A stretch of 29,771 nucleotides of DNA. It comes from IDS-8 sp040902105. Its GTDB lineage: Bacteria; Pseudomonadota; Gammaproteobacteria; Steroidobacterales; Woeseiaceae. Position numbers and translations under genes: made by a program. The stretch covers positions 1 to 29,771 of the forward strand of contig JBBDXW010000037.1 in the NCBI GenBank assembly GCA_040902105.1. Direction: 5' to 3'. Of this stretch, positions 1-9,050 are shown one piece after another; positions within the stretch are counted from its first letter, which is position 1, and every line of letters begins with the position of its first letter. The notes under the pieces are model-generated. The model did no database searches, was not told where the DNA came from, and worked only from the letters and a program-made list of their open reading frames with translations.

Positions 1-319
<319 letters not shown>

Positions 320-427
320 AAAGCTTTGAGCTTTATTCCTTAGAACGCGATCCCCAAAATTACCAAGAATTGAAGTATTTGGTTCTCACGTTTGATTTCG
401 CCCCAAGGCAAACTCCAACGCGAGCAC

Positions 428-463
428 CCACACAAATTATCTGATTACATTGTTAAAGAACGA
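428..463 (-). promoter_or_regulatory. rrn leader boxA antitermination site and adjacent conserved leader
   Basis: On the minus strand TTCTTTAACAA (boxA core, about 450-460) is followed by a stretch containing CAGATAATTTGTGTGGG. This closely matches the E. coli rrn leader, where TGCTCTTTAACAA precedes CAGACAATCTGTGTGGG. BoxA recruits the NusB/NusE antitermination complex, which keeps RNA polymerase from terminating in rRNA. The rest of the roughly 300-nt leader (320-616) shows no gene; it probably holds the strand of the RNase III processing stem that pairs with sequence beyond the window. Confidence 0.85.
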
Positions 464-623
464 GAAATCAAGGGGGAATGAATTCCTCCCTCAATTCCGG
501 GCAGACCGGCAATTATACAGGCGAACAAGGCCTCATCACAACAGCGAACATGCCGTATGCGATGCCTGGTTTGATCTGTTTTGGGGTCTGGCCGAGGGCC
601 ACCGTTCCCTCAGCGAGCGGGGC

Positions 624-651
624 ATTATAACGGCCGTTGGGGATGCGTCAA
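624..651 (-). promoter_or_regulatory. rRNA operon promoter (sigma70)
   Basis: Minus strand: -35 TTGACG at 651-646, a 16-bp spacer, and a perfect -10 TATAAT at 629-624. It is followed by a GC-rich discriminator (GCCCCGC), the hallmark of stringently controlled rRNA promoters. A short AT-rich stretch (AATTAGTAG) directly upstream of the -35 could be a minimal UP element. The predicted transcript start near 616 gives a leader of about 300 nt before the 16S 5' end. The promoter lies just after the tyrS stop codon. Confidence 0.88.
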
Positions 652-675
652 CTACTAATTGGAGCGGCCTGCAGG

Positions 676-688
676 ACCCCTCAGGGGG
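676..688 (-). terminator. possible weak stem-loop after tyrS
   Basis: A CCCC/GGGG stem with a 3-nt loop lies between the tyrS stop (716) and the rrn promoter. A second small GGCC-rich stem is closer to the stop codon. No T-run follows on the minus strand, so this is not a canonical intrinsic terminator. It could reduce read-through from tyrS into the rRNA promoter. Confidence 0.25.
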
Positions 689-715
689 CACGCTACCGGT
701 GGCCGGATGCGCAGG

Positions 716-1915
716 TCAGGTCAGGTGCACCTTCGCGAACTTCCGCTTGCCCACCTGGAAAATATGGCTGGATCCCGCGGAAACCTCGCGGCCGCGGTCC
801 TCCACCCGTTCGCCGTCAATGCGAACCGCACCTTGACTGATCATGCGAAATGCCTCGGATGTGCTGCTGACGAGGCCTGCCTCCTTGAGGACATGCGCGA
901 CGCCCATACCCCCGTCCTTGCTTGCAATGGACATCTCCCGGATCGACTCAGGCATCTCGCCTTGCCTGAATCGCGCGATAAACTCATCCCTTGCCCTGGA
1001 CGCCGCGTCCCGGCTGTGGAACCGGGCGATTATTTCTTCGGCCAGCTGGAATTTCGCGTCCCTCGGATTCAACCCTTCGTTAACGGTGCGCTTAAGCGCG
1101 GCAATATCATCCAGTCGGCGAAAACTCAGGACGTCGAAGTACTGCCACATCAGCTCGTCCGAGATCGACATTATCTTGCCGAACATCTCGTCCGGTGCTT
1201 CGGTTATGCCGATGTAGTTATTGAGTGACTTCGACATCTTCTGTGCGCCGTCGAGGCCAACCAGCAACGGCGTCGTCATCACTATTTGCGGATCCTGTCC
1301 GTAGTGCTGCTGCAATTGCCGCCCGACCAGCAAATTGAACTTCTGATCGGTGCCACCGAGTTCGACATCCGCCCTCAGGGCGACGGAATCGTAGCCCTGC
1401 ACGAGTGGATACAGAAACTCGTGAATCGCGATCGGCTGGCCGCTGCGGTAACGGTTGCTGAAGTCATCGCGCTCGAGCATTCGCGCCACCGTGTGTTGCG
1501 CGGCTATGCGAATGAGGCCGGCCGCATCGATCTTCGACATCCAGGTCGAGTTGAACTCGACGCGCGTGAGGTCAGGATCCAGAATCTTGAAGATCTGCGC
1601 TTCGTAGGTCGCGGCGTTCGCCGCGATTTCATCTTTGGTGAGCGGCGGCCGTGTTGCATTCCTGCCGGATGGATCACCGATCATCCCGGTGAAGTCCCCG
1701 ATCAGGAAAACCACTTCATGGCCGAACGCCTGGAACTGGCGCATCTTGTTGATGAGCACCGTGTGCCCGACATGCAGATCGGGCGCCGTCGGATCGAAAC
1801 CTGCCTTGACGATCAGTTGTGTTTTCTTGTTGAGTCTGTCGGCAAGCCCGTCCACGGGAAGGATTTCGTCCGTGCCTCTGGCGAGTTCCTGCAGTTGTTC
1901 GTCGATTTCCGTCAT
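716..1915 (-). CDS. tyrS: Tyrosyl-tRNA synthetase (TyrZ/long-type bacterial TyrRS)
   Basis: Charges tRNA-Tyr with tyrosine in the cytoplasm. From the ATG at 1915 (399 aa) the class I signatures are clear: HVGH (the HIGH motif) near residues 48-51 and KMSKS near 226-230. The LGGTDQKFN tyrosine/tRNA-binding segment lies between them, and an S4 RNA-binding domain occupies about the last 65 residues. A TTG two codons upstream (1921) keeps the frame; neither start has a strong ribosome-binding site and I prefer the ATG. Length and the GDPSGRNATRPPL segment fit the TyrZ-like group. The gene sits immediately upstream of the rRNA operon on the same strand, as I recall for Pseudomonas tyrZ. Confidence 0.96.
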   Translation of the reverse strand: MTEIDEQLQELARGTDEILPVDGLADRLNKKTQLIVKAGFDPTAPDLHVGHTVLINKMRQFQAFGHEVVFLIGDFTGMIGDPSGRNATRPPLTKDEIAANAATYEAQIFKILDPDLTRVEFNSTWMSKIDAAGLIRIAAQHTVARMLERDDFSNRYRSGQPIAIHEFLYPLVQGYDSVALRADVELGGTDQKFNLLVGRQLQQHYGQDPQIVMTTPLLVGLDGAQKMSKSLNNYIGITEAPDEMFGKIMSISDELMWQYFDVLSFRRLDDIAALKRTVNEGLNPRDAKFQLAEEIIARFHSRDAASRARDEFIARFRQGEMPESIREMSIASKDGGMGVAHVLKEAGLVSSTSEAFRMISQGAVRIDGERVEDRGREVSAGSSHIFQVGKRKFAKVHLT

Positions 1916-2076
1916 TCTCAAACTTTGCCGTTTGCAACCGATCAGCCCGCGAACTGTAGCATTCCGCAGGGATCGGGGAACCCTCGGCAGCGTCGTATCG
2001 ACCGCTGCCGGTCCACGATCAACCGACGGCCAAGCGTATTTCCTCGCGGCTGCCGTGGGCTGTTTAGGACGCTTTT

Positions 2077-2118
2077 CAAAGAAAAGTTTAACGTTATGAG
2101 TTTAAACAGCTTTCTTTG
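2077..2118. promoter_or_regulatory. long inverted repeat between tyrS and the M23 peptidase gene
   Basis: The left arm (2077-2092, CAAAGAAAAGTTTAAC) pairs with the right arm (2101-2118) with a 2-nt bulge; the outer 8 bp (CAAAGAAA/TTTCTTTG) are perfect. The right arm runs into the -35 hexamer of the predicted peptidase promoter. It is AT-rich unlike its surroundings and lacks terminator character for either strand, so a protein-binding operator at this divergent junction is the most natural reading. Confidence 0.5.
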
Positions 2119-2144
2119 ACGTTCCGCACACCTCGCTGTAGAGT
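2116..2144 (+). promoter_or_regulatory. promoter of the M23 peptidase gene
   Basis: -35 TTGACG (2116-2121), 17-bp spacer, -10 TAGAGT (2139-2144). The predicted start near 2151 leaves a 24-nt leader carrying a strong purine-rich ribosome-binding site (AGGGGGG, 2161-2167) before the TTG start at 2175. Confidence 0.55.
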
Positions 2145-2174
2145 AACGGCTTCAAGCGACAGGGGGGCGCAGAC

Positions 2175-3584
2175 TTGAATCGTCCGGTTAGTCCACTACT
2201 TCACGATTACAAACCGACTGCCACTTCAAAGCTGCGGAAAACCAAAAGACTTCAATGGTTTGCTGTCGGGCTGGGACTGCCGCTCGTCGGTCTTCTCGTG
2301 TTGTCCCTGTCGAGCGCGAAGGGGACCAGCCCGGCGCCTGTGGTCCCCGGATTGCTGGCCGCGATCCCGAACCTCGACTCGAGCCTGCCCGGCTTACCGG
2401 AAAGCAGTGAAGAGCTGGCGCCCATCGAGCTTGGTGGGCTTGCAACACTCAGGCGGATGCCCGAAATGCGGCCGGTGCCGCAGTACGATTCCCTGCAGCT
2501 CAAGATCCGCTCGGGCGATACGCTCGATCGGCTGTTCCGTAAACATAAACTGGATCTCGGTAACCTGGCGGCGATCGTCGGGCTACCGGACGCCGGCAAG
2601 CACCTCCGCCTGCTTCGCCCAGGGGACGAGTTCCGGATCGAGCATGATCACGGAAAGCTGATAAGCCTGTATCGCGAACTCGACCTGACCAACGCGTTGC
2701 TGGTGTCGCGCGGCGACTCCGGGTTTTCCGCCGAGATCGTCGAACGGCCGATCGATATCCAGAAGCGGCTTGCATACGGGCGAATCGAATCGTCGTTGTT
2801 CGAGAGTGCCGCCAGCGCCGGCATGCCCGACAAGCTGATCATGAATCTTGCCGGCATTTTTGCCTGGGACGTGGACTTCGTTCTCGATATCCGCAAGGGC
2901 GATGACTATTACATTTTGTATGAAGAAATTTACCAGGAGGGCAAGTTCGTCACTTCCGGGCAAATCGTCGCCGCCGAATTCAACAACAACGGGCGGACGT
3001 TCCAGGCAATTCGATACGTCGATAAGGACGGCTGGGCGGATTATTTCACGCCGGATGGCCGAAGCGTGCGCAAAGCGTTCGTCCGGGCACCGGTGGATTT
3101 CACGCGAATCAGCTCCACCTTCAACCCGCAGCGCCGGCATCCGATCCTCAACACAATCCGCGCGCACCGAGGCGTCGATTATGCGGCACCGGGCGGTACG
3201 CAAATCAAAGCGGCGGGTGACGGCAAGATCATCTTCCGCGGCCGCAAGGGCGGCTACGGCAATGCCGTGATTATTCAGCACGGCGGCAACATCACGACCT
3301 TGTATGCGCACATGTCGAAGTTCGCGGGATCGGCAAAGATCAACGGCCGTGTCGGGCAAGGAGACGTTATAGGGTACGTCGGCGCCACCGGCCTTGCGAC
3401 GGCACCGCACTTGCATTACGAATACCGCTTGAACGGCGTTCACCGAAACCCGCGGACGGTTCCGCTGCCGCAGGCCGATCCTATCAAGGAAGAATACCGG
3501 GCGGATTTCCTGGCGGCCGCCGAACCGATAATGAAAGAACTGTTGCAGTACAAGAGAACGCAGGTTGCACTCGCCTCCGACTGA
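2175..3584 (+). CDS. M23 family murein endopeptidase (MepM-like) with OapA/LysM-like domain
   Basis: Likely cleaves peptide cross-links in the periplasm to allow insertion of new peptidoglycan. The start is a TTG (2175) behind AGGGGGG. Residues 28-47 form an N-terminal membrane anchor with a basic, cytosolic lead. Residues 105-180 resemble the LysM-like/OapA fold (SGDTLDRLF). A linking domain follows, then the LytM/M23 domain at about 310-430. The zinc ligands are visible: H331 and D335 in HRGVD, and H414 in the HLH motif, with catalytic H379 in LYAHMS. At 469 aa it is close to E. coli MepM (440 aa). The following anmK, a peptidoglycan-recycling gene, is on the same strand 57 nt downstream, so the two may be co-transcribed. 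Confidence 0.93.
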   Translation: MNRPVSPLLHDYKPTATSKLRKTKRLQWFAVGLGLPLVGLLVLSLSSAKGTSPAPVVPGLLAAIPNLDSSLPGLPESSEELAPIELGGLATLRRMPEMRPVPQYDSLQLKIRSGDTLDRLFRKHKLDLGNLAAIVGLPDAGKHLRLLRPGDEFRIEHDHGKLISLYRELDLTNALLVSRGDSGFSAEIVERPIDIQKRLAYGRIESSLFESAASAGMPDKLIMNLAGIFAWDVDFVLDIRKGDDYYILYEEIYQEGKFVTSGQIVAAEFNNNGRTFQAIRYVDKDGWADYFTPDGRSVRKAFVRAPVDFTRISSTFNPQRRHPILNTIRAHRGVDYAAPGGTQIKAAGDGKIIFRGRKGGYGNAVIIQHGGNITTLYAHMSKFAGSAKINGRVGQGDVIGYVGATGLATAPHLHYEYRLNGVHRNPRTVPLPQADPIKEEYRADFLAAAEPIMKELLQYKRTQVALASD

Positions 3585-3641
3585 GCGCCGGGTGGCCATA
3601 CGAAAGTGCTGCGGCATTTCGGGCCGCAATGAAGTCGGCGG

Positions 3642-4784
3642 ATGACATCCCTTTATGTCGGCCTCATGTCCGGTACCAGCATGGACGGTATCGATGCCGG
3701 GCTGTTCGAGATCAAGGAACGAACCTGCACGACGAAGGCGACGTTGAGCGCCGAATATCCGCCCGAACTGCGATCCGCCCTGCTCCACGCCAGCCGGAGC
3801 CCCGGCACCTGCGACCTCGACACCCTGGGGCATCTCGACAACTGGGTGGGCGAATGCTTCACGACGGTAGCCGGCGATCTGATCGCACAAAACCGGATTG
3901 AGAAAAACCTCATACGGGCGATCGGCAGTCACGGCCAGACGATCCGGCACCAGCCGCGCTCTGAGCGCCCGTTCACGCTGCAGATCGGGGATCCGAACGT
4001 CATCGCCGCGGGCACGGGAATAACCACCGTCGCCGATTTCCGCCGGCGCGACATGGCGCTCGGCGGGGAAGGCGCACCGCTGACAAGCGCGTTTCACAAG
4101 TGGTTTCTGTCCGACCCGAAGGAAAACCGCGTCGTGCTCAACATCGGAGGTATTGCCAACATTACCGTCCTGCCGGCCGCGGAAGGGACGGTCTTCGGCT
4201 TCGATACCGGCCCGGGCAATACCCTGCTCGATGCATGGATACAATCCAGGAAGGATCGGAAGTACGACAGCAACGGCGACTGGGGCGACAGCGGGCGTGT
4301 ATCCGGCGAATTGCTCGACGCGCTGCTGGACGATCCCTATTTCCGTTCGCCGCCGCCGAAAAGCACCGGCTTCGAATACTTCAACCTGCCGTGGCTGCAC
4401 CAGAGCAAGTCCCGGGTCAGTAAATTCGAGTCGGTGTGGGACGAGGATGTTCAGGCGACGCTGACCGCCCTGACGGCAAGGACAATCGCGGACGCGGTCG
4501 GCAAGCATGCGGCCGCCACGCGTCGTGTGCTCGTATGTGGCGGGGGCGTGCGCAACGCCGGCCTCATCCGCCGCCTGAAAGAGCTTATGCCGACTGTTGT
4601 CGTCGAGTCGACCAGCGGCTACGGCATCGATCCGGGCTGGGTCGAGGCGGCTACCTTCGCCTGGCTGGCGAAACGCTGCCTCGACGGCGAACCCGGCAAT
4701 CTCCCCGCCGTGACGGGCGCATCCCGTGAGAGCCTGCTCGGCGGCGTGTACTACGCGCCGGACTCGAAGCCCGTTCGCGGCTGA
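3642..4784 (+). CDS. anmK: Anhydro-N-acetylmuramic acid kinase
   Basis: Phosphorylates and opens 1,6-anhydro-N-acetylmuramic acid released by lytic transglycosylases, yielding MurNAc-6-phosphate for cell-wall recycling in the cytoplasm. The N-terminus has the family signature GLMSGTSMDGID (7-18). GSHGQTIRHQP, the DFRRRDMALGGEGAPL stretch and LNIGGIANIT are further AnmK hallmarks, and CGGGVRN near the C-terminus forms part of the ATP-binding half. The length of 380 aa is typical. The ATG is preceded only by a weak GGCGG. It lies directly after the M23 peptidase gene, a pairing also seen in Pseudomonas. Confidence 0.97.
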   Translation: MTSLYVGLMSGTSMDGIDAGLFEIKERTCTTKATLSAEYPPELRSALLHASRSPGTCDLDTLGHLDNWVGECFTTVAGDLIAQNRIEKNLIRAIGSHGQTIRHQPRSERPFTLQIGDPNVIAAGTGITTVADFRRRDMALGGEGAPLTSAFHKWFLSDPKENRVVLNIGGIANITVLPAAEGTVFGFDTGPGNTLLDAWIQSRKDRKYDSNGDWGDSGRVSGELLDALLDDPYFRSPPPKSTGFEYFNLPWLHQSKSRVSKFESVWDEDVQATLTALTARTIADAVGKHAAATRRVLVCGGGVRNAGLIRRLKELMPTVVVESTSGYGIDPGWVEAATFAWLAKRCLDGEPGNLPAVTGASRESLLGGVYYAPDSKPVRG

Positions 4785-4927
4785 CTCGAGACGGACGCCC
4801 GGCAATCGAAGGGCACTCCGTTCCGCAGGGGAAACAATTTCGACACAATTCGTGTGATGGCGCACATCGCGGGCTACCCGGCGCTGCATTACTATAGTGC
4901 CGGTACCCTCAGCGTAAAGACCGATCC

Positions 4928-7003
4928 GTGGACGCATCCGCCGGCCCGATTTCCGATCCGTACATCAACCGAGAGCTAAGCCATCTCGAGTTCAACCGGC
5001 GCGTGCTGGACCGGGCCGCCGATGATACGAATCCGATCCTGGAGCGCCTGCGCTTTCTCTGCATTTCCTGCACGAACCTGGACGAGTTCTTCGAGATCCG
5101 CGTTGCAGCGCTTAAGCAGAGGCTCGAACTCGGAGCGCCAGCGCCCGGACCCGACAAGCTGACCCTGCCGCAATTGATGGATGAGATCCGGCGCCGTTCG
5201 CTGGTCCTGGTCACCGAACAGTATGCACTGCTGAACAACGTCATTTTTCCCACGCTGGCCGGCGAACGCATCCGCTTTCTGCAACGTAGCGACTGGAGCA
5301 AAGAACAGCGTCGCTGGCTCAAGGACTATTTCGACGACGAAATTGTTCCCGTTCTCACGCCGATTACCCTGGACCCGTCCCGACCGTTTCCGCGCATGCT
5401 TAACAAGAGCCTCAACTTCATCGTGCGCCTGCAAGGCAAGGATGCGTTTGGCCGCCTTCGACACCGGGCGGTTGTTCAGGCGCCGCGCTCGCTACCGAGA
5501 ATCATCCGCATGCCGGAGGTCCTCGGCGAACCCGGCAGCGAAAATTACGTATTCCTGTCATCCATCATCCATGCTCACGTTGCCGAGCTGTTCCCGGGAC
5601 TGGATGTCGAAGGCTGTTACCAGTTCCGGGTGACGCGCAACAGCAATCTTTATGTAGACGACGAAGAAGTTGACGATCTGATCGTGGCGTTGCAGGGACA
5701 GCTCGCCGCCAGCCGCTACGGCGCAGCCGTTCGCCTGGAAGTCAGCAAGGACTGTCCCGAAGATCTTTGCAACTTCCTGCTGGATCATTTTGCGCTTGAA
5801 GCAACGGACCTGTTCACGGTTGACGGCCCGGTGAATCTCAATCGGCTGGCGACGATCTGCGACATGGCGCGGCGGCCGGAACTCTGCTATCCGCCTTTTG
5901 CACCGGGACTTCCCGCCGCCCTGAAGACCGATGAAGACATCTTCTCGGTGTTGCGCAAACAGAACCTGCTGCTGCATCACCCGTACCAGTCGTTCCGCCC
6001 CGTGGTCGACTTTATTGCGGTCGCCGCCGCGGATCCGAATGTTCTTGCCATCAAGCAAACACTTTACCGGACTGGCGCCGACTCCCCCTTTGTCGACCAT
6101 CTCGTCAAAGCAGCGAAGGCGGGTAAAGAAGTCACGGTGGTCGTCGAACTCATGGCAAGGTTCGACGAGGCCGCAAACATCTCGGTCGCAACGCGCTTGC
6201 AGGAAGCCGGCGCGCACGTCGTTTATGGGTTGGTCGGCTACAAGACCCATGCCAAGATGGCGCTGGTGGTGCGGCGCGAACAGAACAAGCTCAGGCGCTA
6301 TGTCCATCTAGGCACCGGAAACTATCACCCCGCCACCGCTCGCCTCTATACCGACTACGGGTTTCTGAGTTGCAGCCGGCAACTCGGCGAAGACGTGCAC
6401 AACGTATTCATGCAATTGACCAGCCTTACCGCCAGCAAAGCTCTGCACAGGATTCTGATCGCCCCGTTCAACCTTCTGCAGGCACTTATTCTTCTTATCG
6501 AACGCGAGATTACGCATGCCCGGAACGGCGAGGAAGCGCGTATCATTGCCAAGGTCAACGCGCTCATTGAACCGCAGATCATCGATGCGCTGTACAGGGC
6601 ATCAATGGCCGGGGTGAAGGTCGATTTGATTGTTCGCGGCATCTGTTCGTTGCGTCCCGGCGTGCCGGGACTGTCCGAGAACATTCAGGTGCGCTCCATT
6701 GTCGGACGATTCCTGGAGCACTCCCGCGTCTATTATTTCCAGAACAACGGCAAGGAAGAATACTTTTGTTCGAGCGCCGACTGGATGGACCGCAACTTCT
6801 TCAGGCGGACCGAAACCTGCTTTCCCATCCGGCAGCGGCCGCTGAAGGATCGGCTGAAAGCGGACCTCGAGCTGTTCCTTGCCGATAACTGCCAGGCGTG
6901 GTGCCTGAACGGCGATGGCACTTACGAAAAACTCAGGCCGGGACATGCGAAACCAGTTTCGGCGCAACAGACCCTGCTGGCAGAACTCGCCGGCAACGCC
7001 TGA
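4928..7003 (+). CDS. ppk1: Polyphosphate kinase 1
   Basis: Reversibly transfers the ATP gamma-phosphate to inorganic polyphosphate. From the GTG start (4928; 691 aa) the N-terminal INRELSHLEFNRRVL and CISCTNLDEFFEIRV blocks are present. The phosphorylated histidine is H441 in YKTHAKM and the second essential histidine is H598 in LEHSRVYYF, offset by six from E. coli H435/H592. LGTGNYHP and the C-terminal SADWMDRNFFRRTE block complete the PPK1 signature. The gene converges on ppx with only 17 nt between stop codons, so synthesis and degradation genes are neighbours but not an operon. The 143-nt upstream gap shows no clear Pho box. Confidence 0.98.
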   Translation: MDASAGPISDPYINRELSHLEFNRRVLDRAADDTNPILERLRFLCISCTNLDEFFEIRVAALKQRLELGAPAPGPDKLTLPQLMDEIRRRSLVLVTEQYALLNNVIFPTLAGERIRFLQRSDWSKEQRRWLKDYFDDEIVPVLTPITLDPSRPFPRMLNKSLNFIVRLQGKDAFGRLRHRAVVQAPRSLPRIIRMPEVLGEPGSENYVFLSSIIHAHVAELFPGLDVEGCYQFRVTRNSNLYVDDEEVDDLIVALQGQLAASRYGAAVRLEVSKDCPEDLCNFLLDHFALEATDLFTVDGPVNLNRLATICDMARRPELCYPPFAPGLPAALKTDEDIFSVLRKQNLLLHHPYQSFRPVVDFIAVAAADPNVLAIKQTLYRTGADSPFVDHLVKAAKAGKEVTVVVELMARFDEAANISVATRLQEAGAHVVYGLVGYKTHAKMALVVRREQNKLRRYVHLGTGNYHPATARLYTDYGFLSCSRQLGEDVHNVFMQLTSLTASKALHRILIAPFNLLQALILLIEREITHARNGEEARIIAKVNALIEPQIIDALYRASMAGVKVDLIVRGICSLRPGVPGLSENIQVRSIVGRFLEHSRVYYFQNNGKEEYFCSSADWMDRNFFRRTETCFPIRQRPLKDRLKADLELFLADNCQAWCLNGDGTYEKLRPGHAKPVSAQQTLLAELAGNA

Positions 7004-7020
7004 GCCGCGGGCCAGGCGTT

Positions 7021-8520
7021 TCAGGAAAAGCGCAATCTGAAGCCGGCCTGGCGCAGGTAGCCGCGTTCGCGACGCAAGTCTGCAAGCGTGAGCGGATTGT
7101 CGCGCAACCAGCGCTTCGGAAATGCCAGCTTCATGTCCTTTTTGCCGACCGTCAGTTTCACCGGCGGCAGTTCGGTCTGGCTCCGGCTGCGATGCAGCAA
7201 CACAGCGAGACGCAGCAGCAGCGCAAGGCGCAAAGCCTGGTCGCGCCACGTCGACGGAAGATTGCGGCCATGGCGAAGATCGAGGTCGCGTCTCTGGTTC
7301 GCAATGAGAAACGCGAGAGTATGCTGTTCCGCGTGGGGGAATCCCGGAAGATCGGCGTTCTCGGCGATATAGGCGCCGTGGCGCTGAAACCCGTCGTGGG
7401 AAATGTCCAGGCCGATCTCGTGCAGCGTCGCAGCCCATTCGAGCATGCGGGACGCAAGGTCCGATTCGAGTCTCCAGGGCACGACGCATTGCATCAACAG
7501 GATCCGCGCGGTATTCGCGACGCGGGATGCCTGGGCCCGATCGATCGAGTAGCGTCTGGCCATCGCCCGCACGCTTCTTTCCCGCGCATCCTCATGCTGC
7601 AAACGGCCGAGATGATCGTAAAGCAGGCCTTCTCGCAGAGCGCCGTCCGACGTGCGGAGGACGCCCACCTGGAGCACCACCAGCAACTCCGCAAGAATCG
7701 CGAGCCCCCCGGGCCACACCTGCGCGCGCGGCTGCTGGAGTCCCGGCAGCGGCAGGTGCGCGGTATTGTCGAACTGCAGGATCCTTTCGATCAGTTGCTC
7801 GACCACCGCCGGCGTCAAATCATTCGACTCGATGATGCCAAGTTCTCGAGCGACCGCGGCCGTCGCAAGTATCGTGCCGGAGGTGCCAATCGCCTCGATT
7901 TCCGGCGAATCGCGAAAAAAAGACTGGATCGGCGTTATCTCGAGCCGTGCCGCGAGGCGTGCCTTATCGAAATTGCGCTTGCTGATTCTGCCCCTGCGGA
8001 AGTATTTCTCGGACATGGCAACACAACCAAGATGCAGGCTCTCGAGTGCCTTTGGTTCTGCTCCCTGGCCGCGAATAAGTTCCGTACTGCCGCCGCCGAT
8101 GTCCATGACCAGGCGGACCCCGTTGTTGGTCGGCAGGCTGTGGGTGACGCCGCTGTAGATCAGCCGCGCTTCTTCGATGCCCGAGATGACTTCGATTGGA
8201 TGACCGAGGGTCTGCTCCGCTTCCTTGCGAAAAGCCTGACTGTCCCTGGCGCGCCGAAGCGTGCTGGTGCCCGCCGCACGCACGGAGGATGCGCGCATGT
8301 TGCGCAACCTTTCGCCGAATCGTGACAGGCACTGCAGGGCGCGTTTTTTCGCCGCTCTCGAAAGCTCGCCGTTGTCCTTTAGTCCCTCGGACAGCCGGAC
8401 CGTTTCCTTGAGCCGATCGAGAATCGTCAGCTGCCCGTGGCGCAATTCGCCGACGATCATGTGAAAACTGTTCGAACCGAGGTCGACCGCGGCGATTACC
8501 TCGGGCGCGGCCTGATGCAC
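7021..8520 (-). CDS. ppx: Exopolyphosphatase / guanosine pentaphosphate phosphatase
   Basis: Removes terminal phosphates from polyphosphate; family members may also hydrolyse pppGpp. The ASKHA-type ATPase fold is evident: AAVDLGSNSFHMIVGE (phosphate 1 loop), the catalytic-glutamate region SGIEEARLIYSGV, and MDIGGGSTELIRG (phosphate 2 loop). The C-terminal half is the helical HD-like domain, including the LHEIGLDISHDGFQRH segment. At 499 aa it is the long Ppx/GppA form (E. coli Ppx has 513). The start is GTG at 8520 with GACGAG upstream. It lies last in a minus-strand series after erpA (127-nt gap). Ppx and GppA cannot be separated from sequence alone, but pairing with ppk1 favours Ppx. Confidence 0.95.
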   Translation of the reverse strand: MHQAAPEVIAAVDLGSNSFHMIVGELRHGQLTILDRLKETVRLSEGLKDNGELSRAAKKRALQCLSRFGERLRNMRASSVRAAGTSTLRRARDSQAFRKEAEQTLGHPIEVISGIEEARLIYSGVTHSLPTNNGVRLVMDIGGGSTELIRGQGAEPKALESLHLGCVAMSEKYFRRGRISKRNFDKARLAARLEITPIQSFFRDSPEIEAIGTSGTILATAAVARELGIIESNDLTPAVVEQLIERILQFDNTAHLPLPGLQQPRAQVWPGGLAILAELLVVLQVGVLRTSDGALREGLLYDHLGRLQHEDARERSVRAMARRYSIDRAQASRVANTARILLMQCVVPWRLESDLASRMLEWAATLHEIGLDISHDGFQRHGAYIAENADLPGFPHAEQHTLAFLIANQRRDLDLRHGRNLPSTWRDQALRLALLLRLAVLLHRSRSQTELPPVKLTVGKKDMKLAFPKRWLRDNPLTLADLRRERGYLRQAGFRLRFS

Positions 8521-8647
8521 AAACTCGTCAGTTGAGTAATCTGCGTGGACGGTGGGCGGTTGGATAGCGGGCTCTCGCGATCTATTTCAAATCATACTGA
8601 TTTTTTCTGGCGACTCTGAAGGTCAGCCAGACAGACCTGCCCCGAAA

Positions 8648-9016
8648 CTATACGCTAAACGAAGAGCCACATCCGCAGGTCGTGCTTGCATTCGGGTTCC
8701 GGATGACGAACTGGGCACCCTGCAAGTCTTCTTTGTAGTCGATTTCCGCGCCCATCAGGTATTGAACGCTCATCGGATCGATCACAAGCGTCACGCCCTG
8801 GTTCTCGATTCGGCTGTCGCCGTCTTCGATTTTCTCGTCGAACGTAAAACCGTACTGGAAGCCGGAACAACCGCCGCCCGAGATGAATACCCGCAGTTTC
8901 AACGCCGGATTGTCTTCGTCCTGAATCAGTTCGTTGACTTTCTTTGCCGCGGCGTCCGTAAATACGACGGGAGGCGGCGCACTGGAAGAACCGATTGTGG
9001 GTATCTCGCTTTGCAT
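8648..9016 (-). CDS. erpA: Iron-sulfur cluster insertion protein ErpA
   Basis: A-type carrier that passes Fe-S clusters to apoproteins, including IspG/IspH, in the cytoplasm. The three invariant cysteines are present: C50 in ISGGGCSGFQY, and C114 and C116 in the C-terminal TCGCGSSF. The length is 122 aa (E. coli ErpA 114) with a short Ser/Pro-rich N-terminal extension. ErpA rather than IscA is suggested by the GFTFDE and NPNASTTCGCGSSFSV features and by the setting outside any isc operon. It starts 34 nt after the bactofilin stop, so it is probably in one transcript with it. An AGGA lies about 11 nt upstream of the ATG. Confidence 0.96.
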   Translation of the reverse strand: MQSEIPTIGSSSAPPPVVFTDAAAKKVNELIQDEDNPALKLRVFISGGGCSGFQYGFTFDEKIEDGDSRIENQGVTLVIDPMSVQYLMGAEIDYKEDLQGAQFVIRNPNASTTCGCGSSFSV

Positions 9017-9050
9017 TTGCTTAAAGTTCCTGTCTCATTCAACGGCGCCT

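Noticed and set aside
4886..4900. TACTAT as a -10 for ppk1
   Set aside because: No -35 at the proper distance and no Pho box in the gap; too weak to list.
2583..4937. A 784-codon open frame on the minus strand opposite the M23 peptidase and anmK
   Set aside because: It lies entirely antisense to two well-supported genes, has no recognisable domain and is rich in Arg/Gly/Ala, as expected of an antisense frame in GC-rich DNA.
6898..8325. A 475-codon plus-strand frame opposite ppx
   Set aside because: Antisense to an intact ppx with all family motifs; the translation has no known domain.
8580..8625. T-run near a GC stem between ppx and erpA as an intrinsic terminator
   Set aside because: The T-run is on the plus strand, and neither gene there is transcribed in that direction; on the minus strand the order is wrong for a terminator.
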